A stretch of DNA of 64,000 bases from Hydractinia symbiolongicarpus (taxonomy: Eukaryota; Cnidaria; Hydrozoa; Anthoathecata; Hydractiniidae), in contig NC_079882.1 in the NCBI RefSeq assembly GCF_029227915.1, forward strand, positions 2,108,001 to 2,172,000. The letters run 5' to 3'. Of the stretch, positions 46,038 to 62,789 are shown one piece after another. The notes below the pieces were generated by a model. It worked only from the letters and a program-made list of their open reading frames with translations. It had not been told where the DNA came from and did no database searches. Both the position numbers and the translations under genes were made by a program. Positions within the stretch are counted from its first letter, which is position 1, and every line of letters begins with the position of its first letter.

Positions 46038-48570
46038 CTGTCGAGACAAGTAGCAGATAATCTTTCAAATCTACGAAGGTTCTCACATGTATCTTCACTT
46101 CATTTAACTCAAGATATATTTGTTCAAACACAAACTTAAAAAATAAACGCGAACGCACACAGTATTATAACAGCCAACATTTTTTTCTTTCTTTTATTAC
46201 TTAAAGACACACGTGTGTAATTCGTGTTGTCAGAGGGTTGAAACAAAGAAATAATATGAATATTTTATTCGTGGAACACCTGCGTTAACAAATGTTTTTC
46301 ACTGTATTTTTCATTTTTCCTTCAGATTTAAATGAATAAAATGGACAGATAATGTTGCTAGAAAATCTTCTTTTTGGGGAATTCTACAGCGATTAAAAAT
46401 TAAGCTGAATTCTAATTAAAAATTGTTCGCTAATTCTTCTTTCTTCATTTTGCCTATATTTTTGTGTTTTTTTTTTATTTCGTTCGATTAGCGCAATATT
46501 TTGTTATTATTTAAAGGAAGAATACAACAACAGTATTCTTTCAACATTTTGTTTTTGATTACTAACTTAAGAAGCGATATCTAGTTAACGAAAGAGATAA
46601 CGATTTCGTAGAGTTTTTTAACTGAAGAAGGACATTTCCAGCCGGCACAAAGATCTCTAAAAGTGCTATAAGTTGATATTAGTGGTAACGCTCGCAAGGC
46701 TTACAATCGTTAAATAAAATTTCCTGATGTTCCTCCCCTAAACTGTAAGAACCCTGTAGTTTATCTCTAGAGCATTTAAAGATTACTTTCCAAAATCAGC
46801 AAAATAAATATTTGAAATAATAAAGAAGTCAGTTCATAAGAAACAAAAAGAGAGTTAAGTCGAAAGTGCTTTTCCTTTGTTTTTTAGAAATTTATACATT
46901 TAAGGTACCCATTATGTCCCAATTATGCGTCGTATTTCTTGCTCATTTGAAACGCTTTTATTAAGTGTTCTGATGATCAGCATAACAAAGTGCTGATGTA
47001 ATGAAATAAAAACTTATTAAGAATCACCAAAATGCAGTAGTAAAGAATAATTTAAAGTGACAATTATCACTTTCAATTTTGTGAAAAACTGATCTCCAAA
47101 AAAAAAAACTTTTTTGAAAAGATGTTCTTAAAAAGGATTTTTTTGGACTGAAAACTAAGCAACTAGTTAAAGGCTAAAATTTAAAAAAAAATAAGCAGTT
47201 GACGCTTAAATCTAGACAATCAAGAGGGTAATCTAACAAACTGACAAAGCAGTTTTTTGGAATAATGAAATGATTTTTTTTTGGTAAATAAAATATCAGA
47301 GTGCAAAATTAGCCAAATGTTGAATTCTACGCTTCTGCAACATTGAGATCGAAGTCAAAACTTTGCTCTTAGTAACAAAGGCTAAAAAATGAAATTGGGG
47401 TTGCTTATAAAAAGTGTACTTCATATGTTTTTCTTATAAATATAACGATTAAGAAAAAAAAAGGATTACTAAATTTCTTATATTCAAAGCATGATGAAAG
47501 ACCGAAATATATGCAGAGATTATGTTTCTCTGGTCAGCAATTGGACCATGAAAACATGCTAATCTGGTAACTCATGCACCCTCGTTCCCCGTTATTTTTG
47601 ACTCTTTGATATGAGAGGATGAAGGTGGTGTAACTGATGTTGTTAGTGATATAAGAACGTTCTCATTGTGGGATTTATTCCCCAACCCATACGCAATATT
47701 TTATGAAAGTACAAAATACCTAGCTATAGTAAGTTACAGGTATTCTCATAGTATTTTTCTTAAAAACAATTGCATAAATACAATGAAAAATACACATCTT
47801 ACCCTGACCCTGCGCGGATCATTTTGAGAATAGGTTTCCAGTAGTTGGTGGGCGCTGCTTTCTAGAAAGTGTCGTAGCAGGTTTACAACTTGCAAAAATA
47901 TTGCCCAAAAAATTCTTGTCGATGCATTTTAGAAGTTGTGGTTGCGGTTTTTTTGGGTGAGGGAAGGGGGCGGGTTTCTCTTTGTTTTATTTGCAATCAT
48001 CATAACAAATAATCTTTAATTATAAATATTTTTAATTTGTTTGTTGAAAGGTATTCTGTAAGTCAAGCATTTGTAATGATTTTTATATTTTTACGAATTG
48101 ATAAGGTTTTCTTTGTTGTGTTAAACCTATTTTCTCTAAATTTTGTGGGTGCAACACACCAGAAGTGCTGAGACAGCAATACAGCTGAAGCTATGTTACA
48201 ACCAACACGAAAATAATAAAATGGCGCTAGCATAAGTTTGAACATTTTTGTGTTGGTGGTTCCTGCTTGCATTGTTAGTGTTTGAGTTTTATGTGGTTGA
48301 CCTTAATAATTTTAAGCGGTATAACCTTTCAATGTTACCCAACAGGTATACCAGAGTCGTTAGTCGTTTGTTAACTTGTTGCAGCTAGCCTCTAAAACCA
48401 TATAGAGGGAGCTAAATAGAATAGCTAGCTAGAGCTAGCTGGCTGGAACTTGCCAAATTAGGATAGTAGCTTTAGTTAGAACATTTTCCATAGACTAGTT
48501 CGGAGAGCAACTCCTATTTAGCAGATTGGGAGCAACTTTAGAATACCATCACAGCTTTTTAATTTGTGGC
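46038..48570. other. intergenic, no gene recognised
   Basis: AT-rich spacer upstream of the ankyrin gene. Only short open frames and homopolymer runs are seen. Confidence 0.35.
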
Positions 48571-49440
48571 CAACACGAGCCAACGAACCAACAAGTCAAC
48601 GAACCAACATAGCCAACGAACCAACTTCTTAGCCAACAAGCAAACATAGTCAACAAACCAACATAGCCAATATACCAAACAACCAACATAGCCAACAATC
48701 CAACAGGCCAACAAACCAACATACAGTACAGGATCTTTCCCAGATCGGGTGGAGTGTCACCCGATTGAGTTAATTACTTGTTCGAGTGAGTCAGCACTGG
48801 CGTCAATTTTTCATGACCACCCGATTGAATGAGTCATATCTGGTGGTAAATTTTTAGCTAGCTAAATACATAACAAACCAAAGGGGCATATGAGAGACTT
48901 AGTTCTTGCCTAGCAAGTCAGCTTAAGCTCTAGAGACAACTAACTAGCTATGTTAAAGATATCAATATTTCTCTACTATACTTTGTGTCAGATATGATAA
49001 AAATATGGACATTTTTCTCTATATAGCTTGCTATACTGGCTTCTTACTAAACTAATTCCAAGTACATGTCTATAAGACAACTAAAATGAGCTTCAAAGCC
49101 TCAACATCTGCAACCTAGACTGAAAATATGCACCATGTAGTCAATCCAACTCAAGAAATTATCAATTAGAATGCCACAGTGAATTTTTTTTATTGGTGAA
49201 ACGGCGCAAAATAAGTTTATGACTTAATGAAAACAAAAATTAAATTGCACTTTTGGCCAGCGTCTTGCACTTTAAAAAAGCGATTTTAAGCAAGAAAAAT
49301 ACTCATCCGATTCAGGTAAGTCTCTCCTGATCAGGTGGTTGCGCACTCACTGGATCGGGTGATTTACCCCGATCGGGGGACAGTCACTTGATCAGGGAAA
49401 GATCCAGTACTGACATAGCCAACGAACCAACATAGCTAAT
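48571..49440. repeat. CCAACGAACCAACATAG minisatellite, split by a MITE
   Basis: Degenerate units of about 17-18 bases (AGCCAACGAACCAACAT and variants) run from about 48571 to 48723 and resume at 49413-49440. The array was continuous before insertion of the element at 48724-49412. Confidence 0.8.
48724..49412. mobile_element. 689-bp MITE inserted in the minisatellite, 5-bp target duplication
   Basis: The ends CAGTACAGGATCTTTCCC and GGGAAAGATCCAGTACTG are inverted repeats. ACATA is present immediately outside both ends (48719-48723, 49413-49417), and the interrupted minisatellite unit explains its original context. GATCGGGTG / CACCCGAT modules are repeated just inside each end. No coding frame was found. 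The superfamily is not determined: 5-bp duplications are known for Transib, but the CAGTAC end is not a typical Transib end. Confidence 0.78.
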
Positions 49441-49463
49441 AAACCCTAAACCCTAACCCTAAC
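49441..49463. repeat. short telomere-like CCCTAA tract
   Basis: AAACCCTAAACCCTAACCCTAAC: three to four units of CCCTAA (TTAGGG on the minus strand, the animal telomere repeat) directly after the minisatellite. It is far too short to be a telomere, so it is an interstitial tract. Confidence 0.85.
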
Positions 49464-50654
49464 ATTATGTTTAGTGATTTCTTGTTGTATTCTTCCGCGG
49501 TAGCTTGAAGACTACCACACGTAGGAGGGGATGGGGACTAGGAAATAGTCGTTGGATCGTTGACTCAGTGGATTCATTCTAGGTCTAATAAATTAGTCAA
49601 TGGCTCGTTAGTTCTCCGCTACCACTGCCCAACATTAAAATAATGAATTATATGTAATACTGGGTAATAAATATTTTAAAAAAAAATGTTGTTTCGGGTT
49701 GATTCGGATTTTTCGGGCAAAATTTTGAGTTTTTTTTGAAACACCGGAAGACGTCCGACAGCCCCAGTGGTTTTGCGGTGTTTCCAGCGAGTCGGCACCC
49801 TTGTTTGTGAAACAAAGGAGTCGTAACAAAGTTAATGTATTCTTAAGTCAAAACAAACTAAACAAATAATAATGAAACGTCAAATAATAATGGACCGTCA
49901 AAAGCAGCTAGGTTTGATAGAATGTTTTTATATTAGCTAATAAAATTTTGGTGAATAAGGGAGCAGCGATATGCAGCGAAAACCATGTTTAGAAGAGAAA
50001 GAAATCTTGGAGATAGCTAATTAGACTATGGCATAACCTAATATGCAGTTATCCCTGACTGTCTTACTTGTAAAGGCAAATAATATTTATTTTGCTAAAG
50101 CATGTTATGCAAGTTTTCCCATGCTTCACTGTTTAAAACTATGGATATTATTATTTACAGTGGTGAATGAACGTTTGGTAGGGTTTAGTGCAAGCTCCTA
50201 GGCATGTTTACAAAAATTTTAAAAAGTCTTGGTAGTAATTCAACAATTCTTTAAAATAAATTTCATCAATTATTTTGATATAATGTAACTTGCCACTATC
50301 TTACTTGCACATGCAGTTTTCGTCATTAGGAAAACAATTTGGTTGTTACTGCCTATAGCTATTACAATAAATGTTTTTGAGTGGAAATATGATTCTTCAT
50401 CAAAATGTTTTAAAATAATAGGAGGTGGTTACAGTACACATTATGTAGTTGTTTCTTTGTAAGTAAGAAAGAGGCAAAACTTAGCATACAGTATATAAAT
50501 AATATAAAATTTAAACAACCTAATTGAGTAACAGCTTGAATGGGATGTACTGTGCTGGTAATTAAGAAGAGTTATCTTTTGTTAAGATAGCTTTATGAAA
50601 AAAAATATCCTTGTACATGCTGTTGCACTCTCATTGGCGTAATTTACCCATACG
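49464..50654. other. spacer upstream of USP14
   Basis: No gene was recognised. The promoter of USP14 should lie in the right half. No canonical elements were identified. Confidence 0.35.
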
Positions 50655-50807
50655 ATGGTACAGTCTATGTACAGCAATGCTAGAAGTTGTGTTAGGATTA
50701 ACGATTCACTTAGTGATGAATTTAGTGTAAATGTTGGTGTACATCAGGGTTCTGTACGTAGTCCTTTGTTGTTTGTTCTAGTCTTAGAAGCGCTATCATT
50801 TCCTGAA
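50655..50807 (+). pseudogene. LINE reverse transcriptase fragment
   Basis: The frame VQSMYSNARSCVRIND, then FSVNVGVHQGSVRSPLLFVL and EALS matches the reverse transcriptase segment just before the catalytic YADD box of non-LTR retrotransposons (the VHQGSVLSPLLF phrase is diagnostic). Only about 50 codons remain, then a stop. It ends immediately before the proposed USP14 start codon. Confidence 0.7.
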
Positions 50808-50809
50808 TA

Positions 50810-56750
<5,941 letters not shown>

Positions 56751-56751
56751 A

Positions 56752-58988
56752 CGAGCCACTGCTTTTCTCGCCAGTGTGAATTGGCTTCAACCTCGTTTTG
56801 TACTAGAAAACCCTGGCAATATTATTGTGGAGGTGCTATCAAGAAGGGGAAGAAGAAGAAGAAGAAGGAGAATTCATTTTATTTCCTAAACATTTCTTAC
56901 ACATTTTCAATGTACCGAATGCTGATTTCTAAATAACTTAATGTCAACATTTTTTTTGGAACCTCCCTAAAGCAGGCACTTATGCGGTACCTTTTCATTT
57001 TAGGGCTTGTTTCCTTGAAAAGGTGAAAACCATTAAATCGAGATTCCATGCGTCCGGTCCTAGACACTGAAAATATTAAATTAATAAAAAGGTTTCAGGT
57101 TACATGGACTAATTCTTTACGCTACCCATCTCTAAGAAAAATTACCGAATGTCTAAGAAATAGAATCTTTTTACAGAATTTTTTTAAAATAGGAAGCAGC
57201 ATCACTCAACAAAAATATTTTAATCCTTAGCAACAAAAATGTTTGCAAATAAGTACTTTATAACGTACTTTTTTATGTTCGGTTTGTAACACTGCTGCTA
57301 TACACGCTCTTTTTGTAAGAATATGGTTTATAAGAATATCGGGCTGGTATTTCAAGTTAAAAAAAATAGGTCTATTGTTTAAAACAATGGAGAGATAAGA
57401 ATAATGAGTAGCCTGGTTAGAATTAGAGTATTCTTATAAAACTGCCACTCGCCCTTTTATTTCACCTACTGTCACGATATTAAAAAAACAAAAACAATAG
57501 AGAAACTTTAAATGTTTGCAAAAATTTAATCCATAATCTCTACGTAATTAAACACGTGTTATGTTTAAGTTGAATAATTCGTAGATAACATCGCGACGTG
57601 TGAAAATAGCTTTTAGTTTCAAAAAGCTCAATCTTCGCCAAAATTATAGATTCCTTGAACCTCAATCCCAGGTCTACTTTCGCGCTAGGCACAATTAGAA
57701 AGCAAAAAACAAATCCAGCAAGTAAATTTGGAGCAGTACTAACGTTCCTAGAATCTTCTGATAAAAGTAGTTTCCTTCAACACAAAGTCAAAGTACGAGA
57801 CGAAAAAGTAAACTAAACTTGTTGAAATTGTTTAAAAAATTCGTAACCTCAAACCCAGGGCCTATCAAAAAAGTTCAGAGATTCAGGTTGCATTCAGCTT
57901 TTAAAGGCAATCTTGTTCCCAACCAAGTATAATATAGTTCTCATTAAGAAAAGTCAGCTAGTTTTAGCACAAGGTTTTAGGCGTTCTTTGCCGGGCGATT
58001 AATTTATTCTCAATATTTTTTTAGTTGTTTTGAAGTGCTGCGAATTTTGGAGTGTACTCAAACTATTGTTACTCTTTTAAAGATGAGTCATTTAATTTTT
58101 AAAATTGTCATCAAAAACACTATGTCCCAGGGCTTCTTTTTCGCTTCCTGGAGAAGCTCTTGGACGAGATTGATCATAAATTAAAAGATAAAATTATTGC
58201 AAACAATCGTAAAAAGTCTTCACTACTTAAGATAAGTGGAATTTTTTGAGGTACAGTCATTACATATGCAAAGTTATAGCGATTCTAAACCTCGTTCCCA
58301 GGGCATTTTACGTTGTCGATGAAGTTGATCACTCCGTAATAATGGCTCCAGGGGCCACAAGACAATGGAGTAGAGGTTGAGCGGTCCGTGTAAAATCATT
58401 TGTACTCTGATATTTAGTTTTTTAAATTTCTTTGGTAAAAAATATACAATAGAATCAGGTATGTTATTTATGTTAGAGGGTGTGTCATCTTTATACACGA
58501 AACAGAGTCAAAATTGGGTATATTTAGGAAGAGTAATGCAAGAATAAAGAAACTGACTTTGTTCCCATATCTTTTTGTTTCTCAACAGCGCTAAACACTC
58601 CGTTGTCCAAAACTCGAAAATGCCACAGCTGCTGGGACCGAAGTTGGGTAAATCATAAAAATAGGTTTGTTATTACATTTACCTGTTTCTAAAATCAACA
58701 AAGTGGAGATTTGTTATCCACGTGATGTTAAATAAAACTAGCTTTATTACTTCCGTACAACATGACTATCTTTGCGGGTCATGTTGACATTAAATTATAA
58801 TTGGTCCATTTTTTTAATCCCTTCTTCTTAGAACTGTGACATAAACACAATTAATAAAAACATTAAGAATCATTTCTGCAGCGTGACGTGAAGAGCGAGG
58901 ACAGGGGACTTAACCAAGTCCACATTGGGAAAAAACTAACATGCATAATATTTAACACAACATCTTCTACAACACACATATTGCAACT
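56752..58988. other. intergenic, with degenerate repeat copies
   Basis: A GAAGAAGAAG purine tract lies at about 56845-56872. Decayed CCTCGTTCCC-family fragments occur at about 57655, 57850, 58130, 58287 and 58560. No gene was recognised; the 60-codon frame at 57048-57230 has no features. Confidence 0.4.
58287..58370. repeat. CCTCGTTCCCAGGG-family repeat copy
   Basis: CCTCGTTCCCAGGGC, then GTTGTCGATGAAGTTGAT, CACTCCGTAATAATGGCT and CAGGGGCCACAAGAC match the inverse of the complete 101-base copy at 62689-62789. The right terminus here is degenerate. Confidence 0.6.
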
Positions 58989-58994
58989 TTGCTA

Positions 58995-59222
58995 ATGTCA
59001 CAAGAAGAGATGAACAGCTACAAACCTGAGGAAAAAATAGCTATCTTTTCTACCTATGATGTTGAAAAGAATGGGAAGGGTAAAGAATGCTTTCTTACAG
59101 TTGTGGACGCTGAAAATCTGCAAACTGTCGTGGACGTAAAAGAGACTTTACATTTGACTTGCTGTCTGGTTTGTTTTCTATGTTGCGCTTTGGTGGCGTT
59201 GTTCGTGTATTTATCAAGTTAG
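58995..59222 (+). CDS. small predicted tail-anchored membrane protein
   Basis: 75 residues from the ATG at 58995. A hydrophilic, acidic/Lys-rich N-terminal part (SQEEMNSYKPEEKIAIFS) is followed by a Val-rich middle and a C-terminal segment LTCCLVCFLCCALVALFVYL that looks like one membrane helix with four Cys, ending in two Ser. This is the layout of a tail-anchored protein; the Cys residues could be palmitoylated. AATAAA at 59260-59265 supports a transcript end. No family was recognised. It converges on the SLC22 gene, with 188 bases between stop codons. It could be a last exon of a larger gene. Confidence 0.4.
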   Translation: MSQEEMNSYKPEEKIAIFSTYDVEKNGKGKECFLTVVDAENLQTVVDVKETLHLTCCLVCFLCCALVALFVYLSS

Positions 59223-59259
59223 TTTACGGAGATGCTATGTTTAGTTGAATCCGCAAGCA

Positions 59260-59265
59260 AATAAA
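59260..59265 (+). terminator. polyadenylation signal of the small membrane-protein gene
   Basis: AATAAA 38 bases after the stop codon at 59222. Confidence 0.45.
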
Positions 59266-59410
59266 AACTCTGCGCTGTGTAGCTAAAGAATGGAGTTATT
59301 GAACTTTAAAGATATTTCTTTTAAATATAAAAATAGTTTTTATATGAAATCATAACAAAAATTAGTTGTAAAAACATGTAAATGACACGTAAGAAGCTTT
59401 GTAAAATGGT

Positions 59411-60937
59411 TTATAAACTTTCGTTCACATCTTGAAGCTGTAGATCTTGCTCTTCCTCAGTCGTTTCTGATGTCACTACGCCTCGTGTTTCAGGCAGGAC
59501 CAGTAGGCCTGCAACCGCTAGCAGAGTTGCTATGCCCATAAATGCGAATGGAACGGACTTATGTAATGATCTAAGCCCCTTGGCGACCCATGGTGCGCTG
59601 GCTGCTCCTATCCTGCTTGTTACTTGTAAAAATCCCATTCCTTCTGCCCGAACAGCCGTTGGGTATATCTCTACAGACCATGTGTATATGGCGTCGAAGC
59701 TTAGCGTGATACACATTTTTCCTAGCAAACCTATCACAACGCGTACATACTTTGCGTCCCCTGTATCTGGCACGAATGCAACAAGAATGCAAGCGATGCC
59801 ACCAACTACCATAGGCATTATAACAGTTTTTTTTCTTCCAAAGCGTTCACAAAAATCAATAGCCATTACCATTGCTGGAAATTCGATCGCACTAAACAAT
59901 ACATAATTCCTATATAAGGAACCACCTAAATCGTCTGCTGCCAATGACAACCCATAATACACCATTCCATTAACCATCCAACCGTAACCTTGTGTTAAAG
60001 TTTTAATAGCCATTCTTCGAGTCTTAAACAAATCCAATGGGCTGGACTTGTGTGCTTCCACACTCTTTGGTGCCGAACAAATTCTAACACCGGAAGGGAT
60101 TTCTCGTTTATTCCATTTAGCAATGTTCTCCAGAATATTCATGGCTTCGTCAACTTTTCCGTGTAAGCGTAGCCAACGCACAGATTCAGGGATAAATTTG
60201 AAGAATAACAATACAAATACATAAGGTACTGTACACACGATAAACAATATTTTCCATTCTCTAATGAAATAAGCTTTTAAGCCTAATATACACAAACCCA
60301 AAGTGAAAAAAACCCACAAGATAATCCCGGCCAAAGGTCGAAACCTCGAGCCTACAACTTCAGATATCAAGATGAACATTTGCACTGATGTACCCGGTGT
60401 GAAAAATCCCACTGCAAACCGACATAAAATAAACAACGTAATATTTGGAACAAACGACGTGACGAACCCAATAAGTATCACCATAACCATGCAGGGAAAC
60501 AACACAATTTTGCGCCCATAGTTATCCGCTACCCAACCTAAGACAACTGCGCCAATGCCCCACCCGATGAATAAAATTGAGGTTGTTAAATGTACTTGCC
60601 ATTCATTGTCGCAATTTATATCAAACTGAGTAACTATGGAGTATTCTTTGGCTTCTGTATACTCCCACTCTGACCTGGGGAGGTTGCACCGAGTTTTATC
60701 ATCGCCATCAAACGTTTGGTTTGATGTGCAAACTGTACCGTTTTTTATGCATCTCCATGGTGGATTGAGTGCAGCGAAATACATGATTAAAACTTGGTAT
60801 GTTGCAGGAATCAACATAATGCAATAAATTGCATCTAACAGCCATTGATATCGTTTGAATTCACCAACATGTGTCAACATTTGGTCGACTGTTACTTCAG
60901 TGTTTTTACTCGCCACAAGCTCTTTTTCTTCCTCCAT
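59411..60937 (-). CDS. SLC22-family organic cation/carnitine-like transporter, intronless
   Basis: 508 residues, an MFS transporter of the SLC22 type in the plasma membrane. Order: cytosolic N-terminus with the family-typical LTHVGEFKRYQWLL, TM1, then a large extracellular loop (about residues 56-112) with several Cys and N-glycosylation sites (NGT, NQT) ending in EYSIVTQFDINCDNEWQ. The MFS signature GWVADNYGRKIVLF follows after TM2. A central cytosolic loop has IPESVRWL and then the basic SPLDLFKTRRMA. The second half has DFCERFGRKK, YTWSVEIYPTAVRAEG and LPETRG. All are SLC22 hallmarks, and length is slightly under the usual 540-560. Vertebrate homologues have about ten exons; here the coding region is a single exon. 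Substrate cannot be assigned. The ATG at 60937 starts MEEEKELVAS. Confidence 0.92.
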   Translation of the reverse strand: MEEEKELVASKNTEVTVDQMLTHVGEFKRYQWLLDAIYCIMLIPATYQVLIMYFAALNPPWRCIKNGTVCTSNQTFDGDDKTRCNLPRSEWEYTEAKEYSIVTQFDINCDNEWQVHLTTSILFIGWGIGAVVLGWVADNYGRKIVLFPCMVMVILIGFVTSFVPNITLFILCRFAVGFFTPGTSVQMFILISEVVGSRFRPLAGIILWVFFTLGLCILGLKAYFIREWKILFIVCTVPYVFVLLFFKFIPESVRWLRLHGKVDEAMNILENIAKWNKREIPSGVRICSAPKSVEAHKSSPLDLFKTRRMAIKTLTQGYGWMVNGMVYYGLSLAADDLGGSLYRNYVLFSAIEFPAMVMAIDFCERFGRKKTVIMPMVVGGIACILVAFVPDTGDAKYVRVVIGLLGKMCITLSFDAIYTWSVEIYPTAVRAEGMGFLQVTSRIGAASAPWVAKGLRSLHKSVPFAFMGIATLLAVAGLLVLPETRGVVTSETTEEEQDLQLQDVNESL

Positions 60938-62688
60938 ATTTAGTTAAAAGTACGTTTTTTCAAACGCAATCTATAAAGGTTCGAAATCTGTCGATAGAAC
61001 AAGCTGCGAAAAAAATCAAGCCTTGTAATTATCGAACGACTCTCAGTTTGTTGCTTTTTATGTTAAAAAAGCGTTTTCGAATCAAAAACTACTTCCAACT
61101 CATTAATTTCAATAAATAGCTACAAATGAATGCTTTCGTGGATTATCATGAAGATAAACTCAAGTTTTTTCAATAATCTTTTTTTACAATAACAACTCAG
61201 TTGTTTACTTATTTTAAGAGGAGGGTATCATTTTCATGTCAATTAATTTTATAATGTGTTTTTCATTGTCATGACCTATCTTAACGACTTGTTTTTTAAC
61301 AACTTATATCAACCTTTTTTGCTTTTATATTAACACTGTCACGACTTTAGCGTGATTCACAGGATCTAAGTTAGTTGTCAATGCGGGTTTTTTTTCAATG
61401 CGACACAAGAATGTTATATGGATGAGGGTAAGTATGCGAAAGCGCATGCGTTGTAATAAGGAAAAGAACTTGTGCTAACAACCTCAAATTTAACTTTTAC
61501 TATGAATATATTCTTTTCTTTTCTTTATAGCCTGCGAGCACAAAAACAGTTCAGATGATGTACAGTGCGACGACGACGACTTCACAAAGCAACATTGGCA
61601 AGCTTCATACACTGTTTCTGCCCAGGAACATGTTTCATCTTAAATCTTAAAGGCTATGCCACAAGGGAATTAGCAAGTTTAAAGAGAACTACTGGAAATC
61701 GCAAAAATAATAATATGAAAGAAATCTTGGAAGAATAGAATATGTAAATTACTCAACGAATACGGAATTCTTTTCTACAATACGTTAAGGTTATATATTT
61801 TAAGGAGATGTCAACATCCCCAGATCTTGCTGTATCTGAATATTCCATTAAAATACCTGCAGATGAGGTTGCGGGAAGATACTTTGAAGTACTCATTTTA
61901 GTAGATAATTCAGCAAAAGACATATTGTTTTTTAATAAGAATTTTTATTCTCAGATATAACTCAAAAGATGTCAAATATAAAGAGTATAACGCACAAAAT
62001 ATCTGCTACCATGACAACTTCTTTCGTAGAAAAAAATTGGTTCAAAGAACAATCACTCTTCTAGTTTACACACTAGCCTAAATTTCTATCTACTACTAAC
62101 GGTTTTATCGCTTTATAAATGAACGTATAAATAACTGTGGAGGGACAACGAAGTGTTTAACTTTCCGTGTTTTTTTTTACCATCTGAAACCAACTGAAAA
62201 CTTGTCAATATATTAATGTGAAACTACTTAGCACGGAAGACAAAATGTGAAATTAGGGGTGGCTTGAGTAACAATTAAGCACGCATACTATTCTCGTTTC
62301 CAGAGCTCTTTTGGGATAAAACTTCGAGTTTATCTCAAGGAGCTCTGGGGTCGTGCACGTATACCACAATTGGGTTATCGGAAATATATACAGCGTATTC
62401 ACTCGGTTTATGTCGTTATTTTGAGACTTCTTACTTTTGTTGAAAGCAGAAAGTTTATTGTAAATGCAATAATCTTCCTCTCAGGGGAGAGAATGAGATG
62501 AACAATGCATTCCTTCTAACTTACAAGTGTTTTTTTAGGGAAACATCCTTATAAAAAATAGCGCAGTAGTTAAGAGCTTTTGCTGCTTCGCGATACGTTT
62601 TTTGATCGTCATGAACGACGGTTTACAAGAGTCGCATAACTAAACAAAAAACCTTCGCGATCACACATAAAAGAGGACGCAATCTTAA
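60938..62688. other. intergenic, one weak exon candidate
   Basis: At 61531-61643 (+), after a pyrimidine-rich acceptor TTTTCTTTATAG, a frame runs CEHKNSSDDVQCDDDDFTKQ to a TAA. A donor-like GAG|GTAAGT lies at about 61428. It may be a short two-exon gene or chance; nothing else was recognised. Confidence 0.2.
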
Positions 62689-62789
62689 CCTCGTTCCCAG
62701 AGTCTTGTTGCCCCTGAGCCGTTATTACGGAGTGTCCAATATCGACGCTATCAACTTTATCAACAAGGCAAAGTTCCCTGGGAACGAGG
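62689..62789. mobile_element. 101-bp foldback MITE of the CCTCGTTCCC family
   Basis: Begins CCTCGTTCCCAGAG and ends CCTGGGAACGAGG, inverted ends of about 13 bases, with the internal phrase TTATTACGGAGTGTCC. Related copies lie at 58287, 34634 and, more decayed, near 57655-58600 and 32075. It has no coding capacity. Confidence 0.7.

Noticed and set aside
49441-49463. Chromosome end
   Set aside because: Only three to four CCCTAA units, with coding sequence on both sides, so it is an interstitial tract.
57048-57230. 60-codon open frame downstream of USP14
   Set aside because: No USP14-like or other family similarity, and the USP14 stop is well supported upstream.
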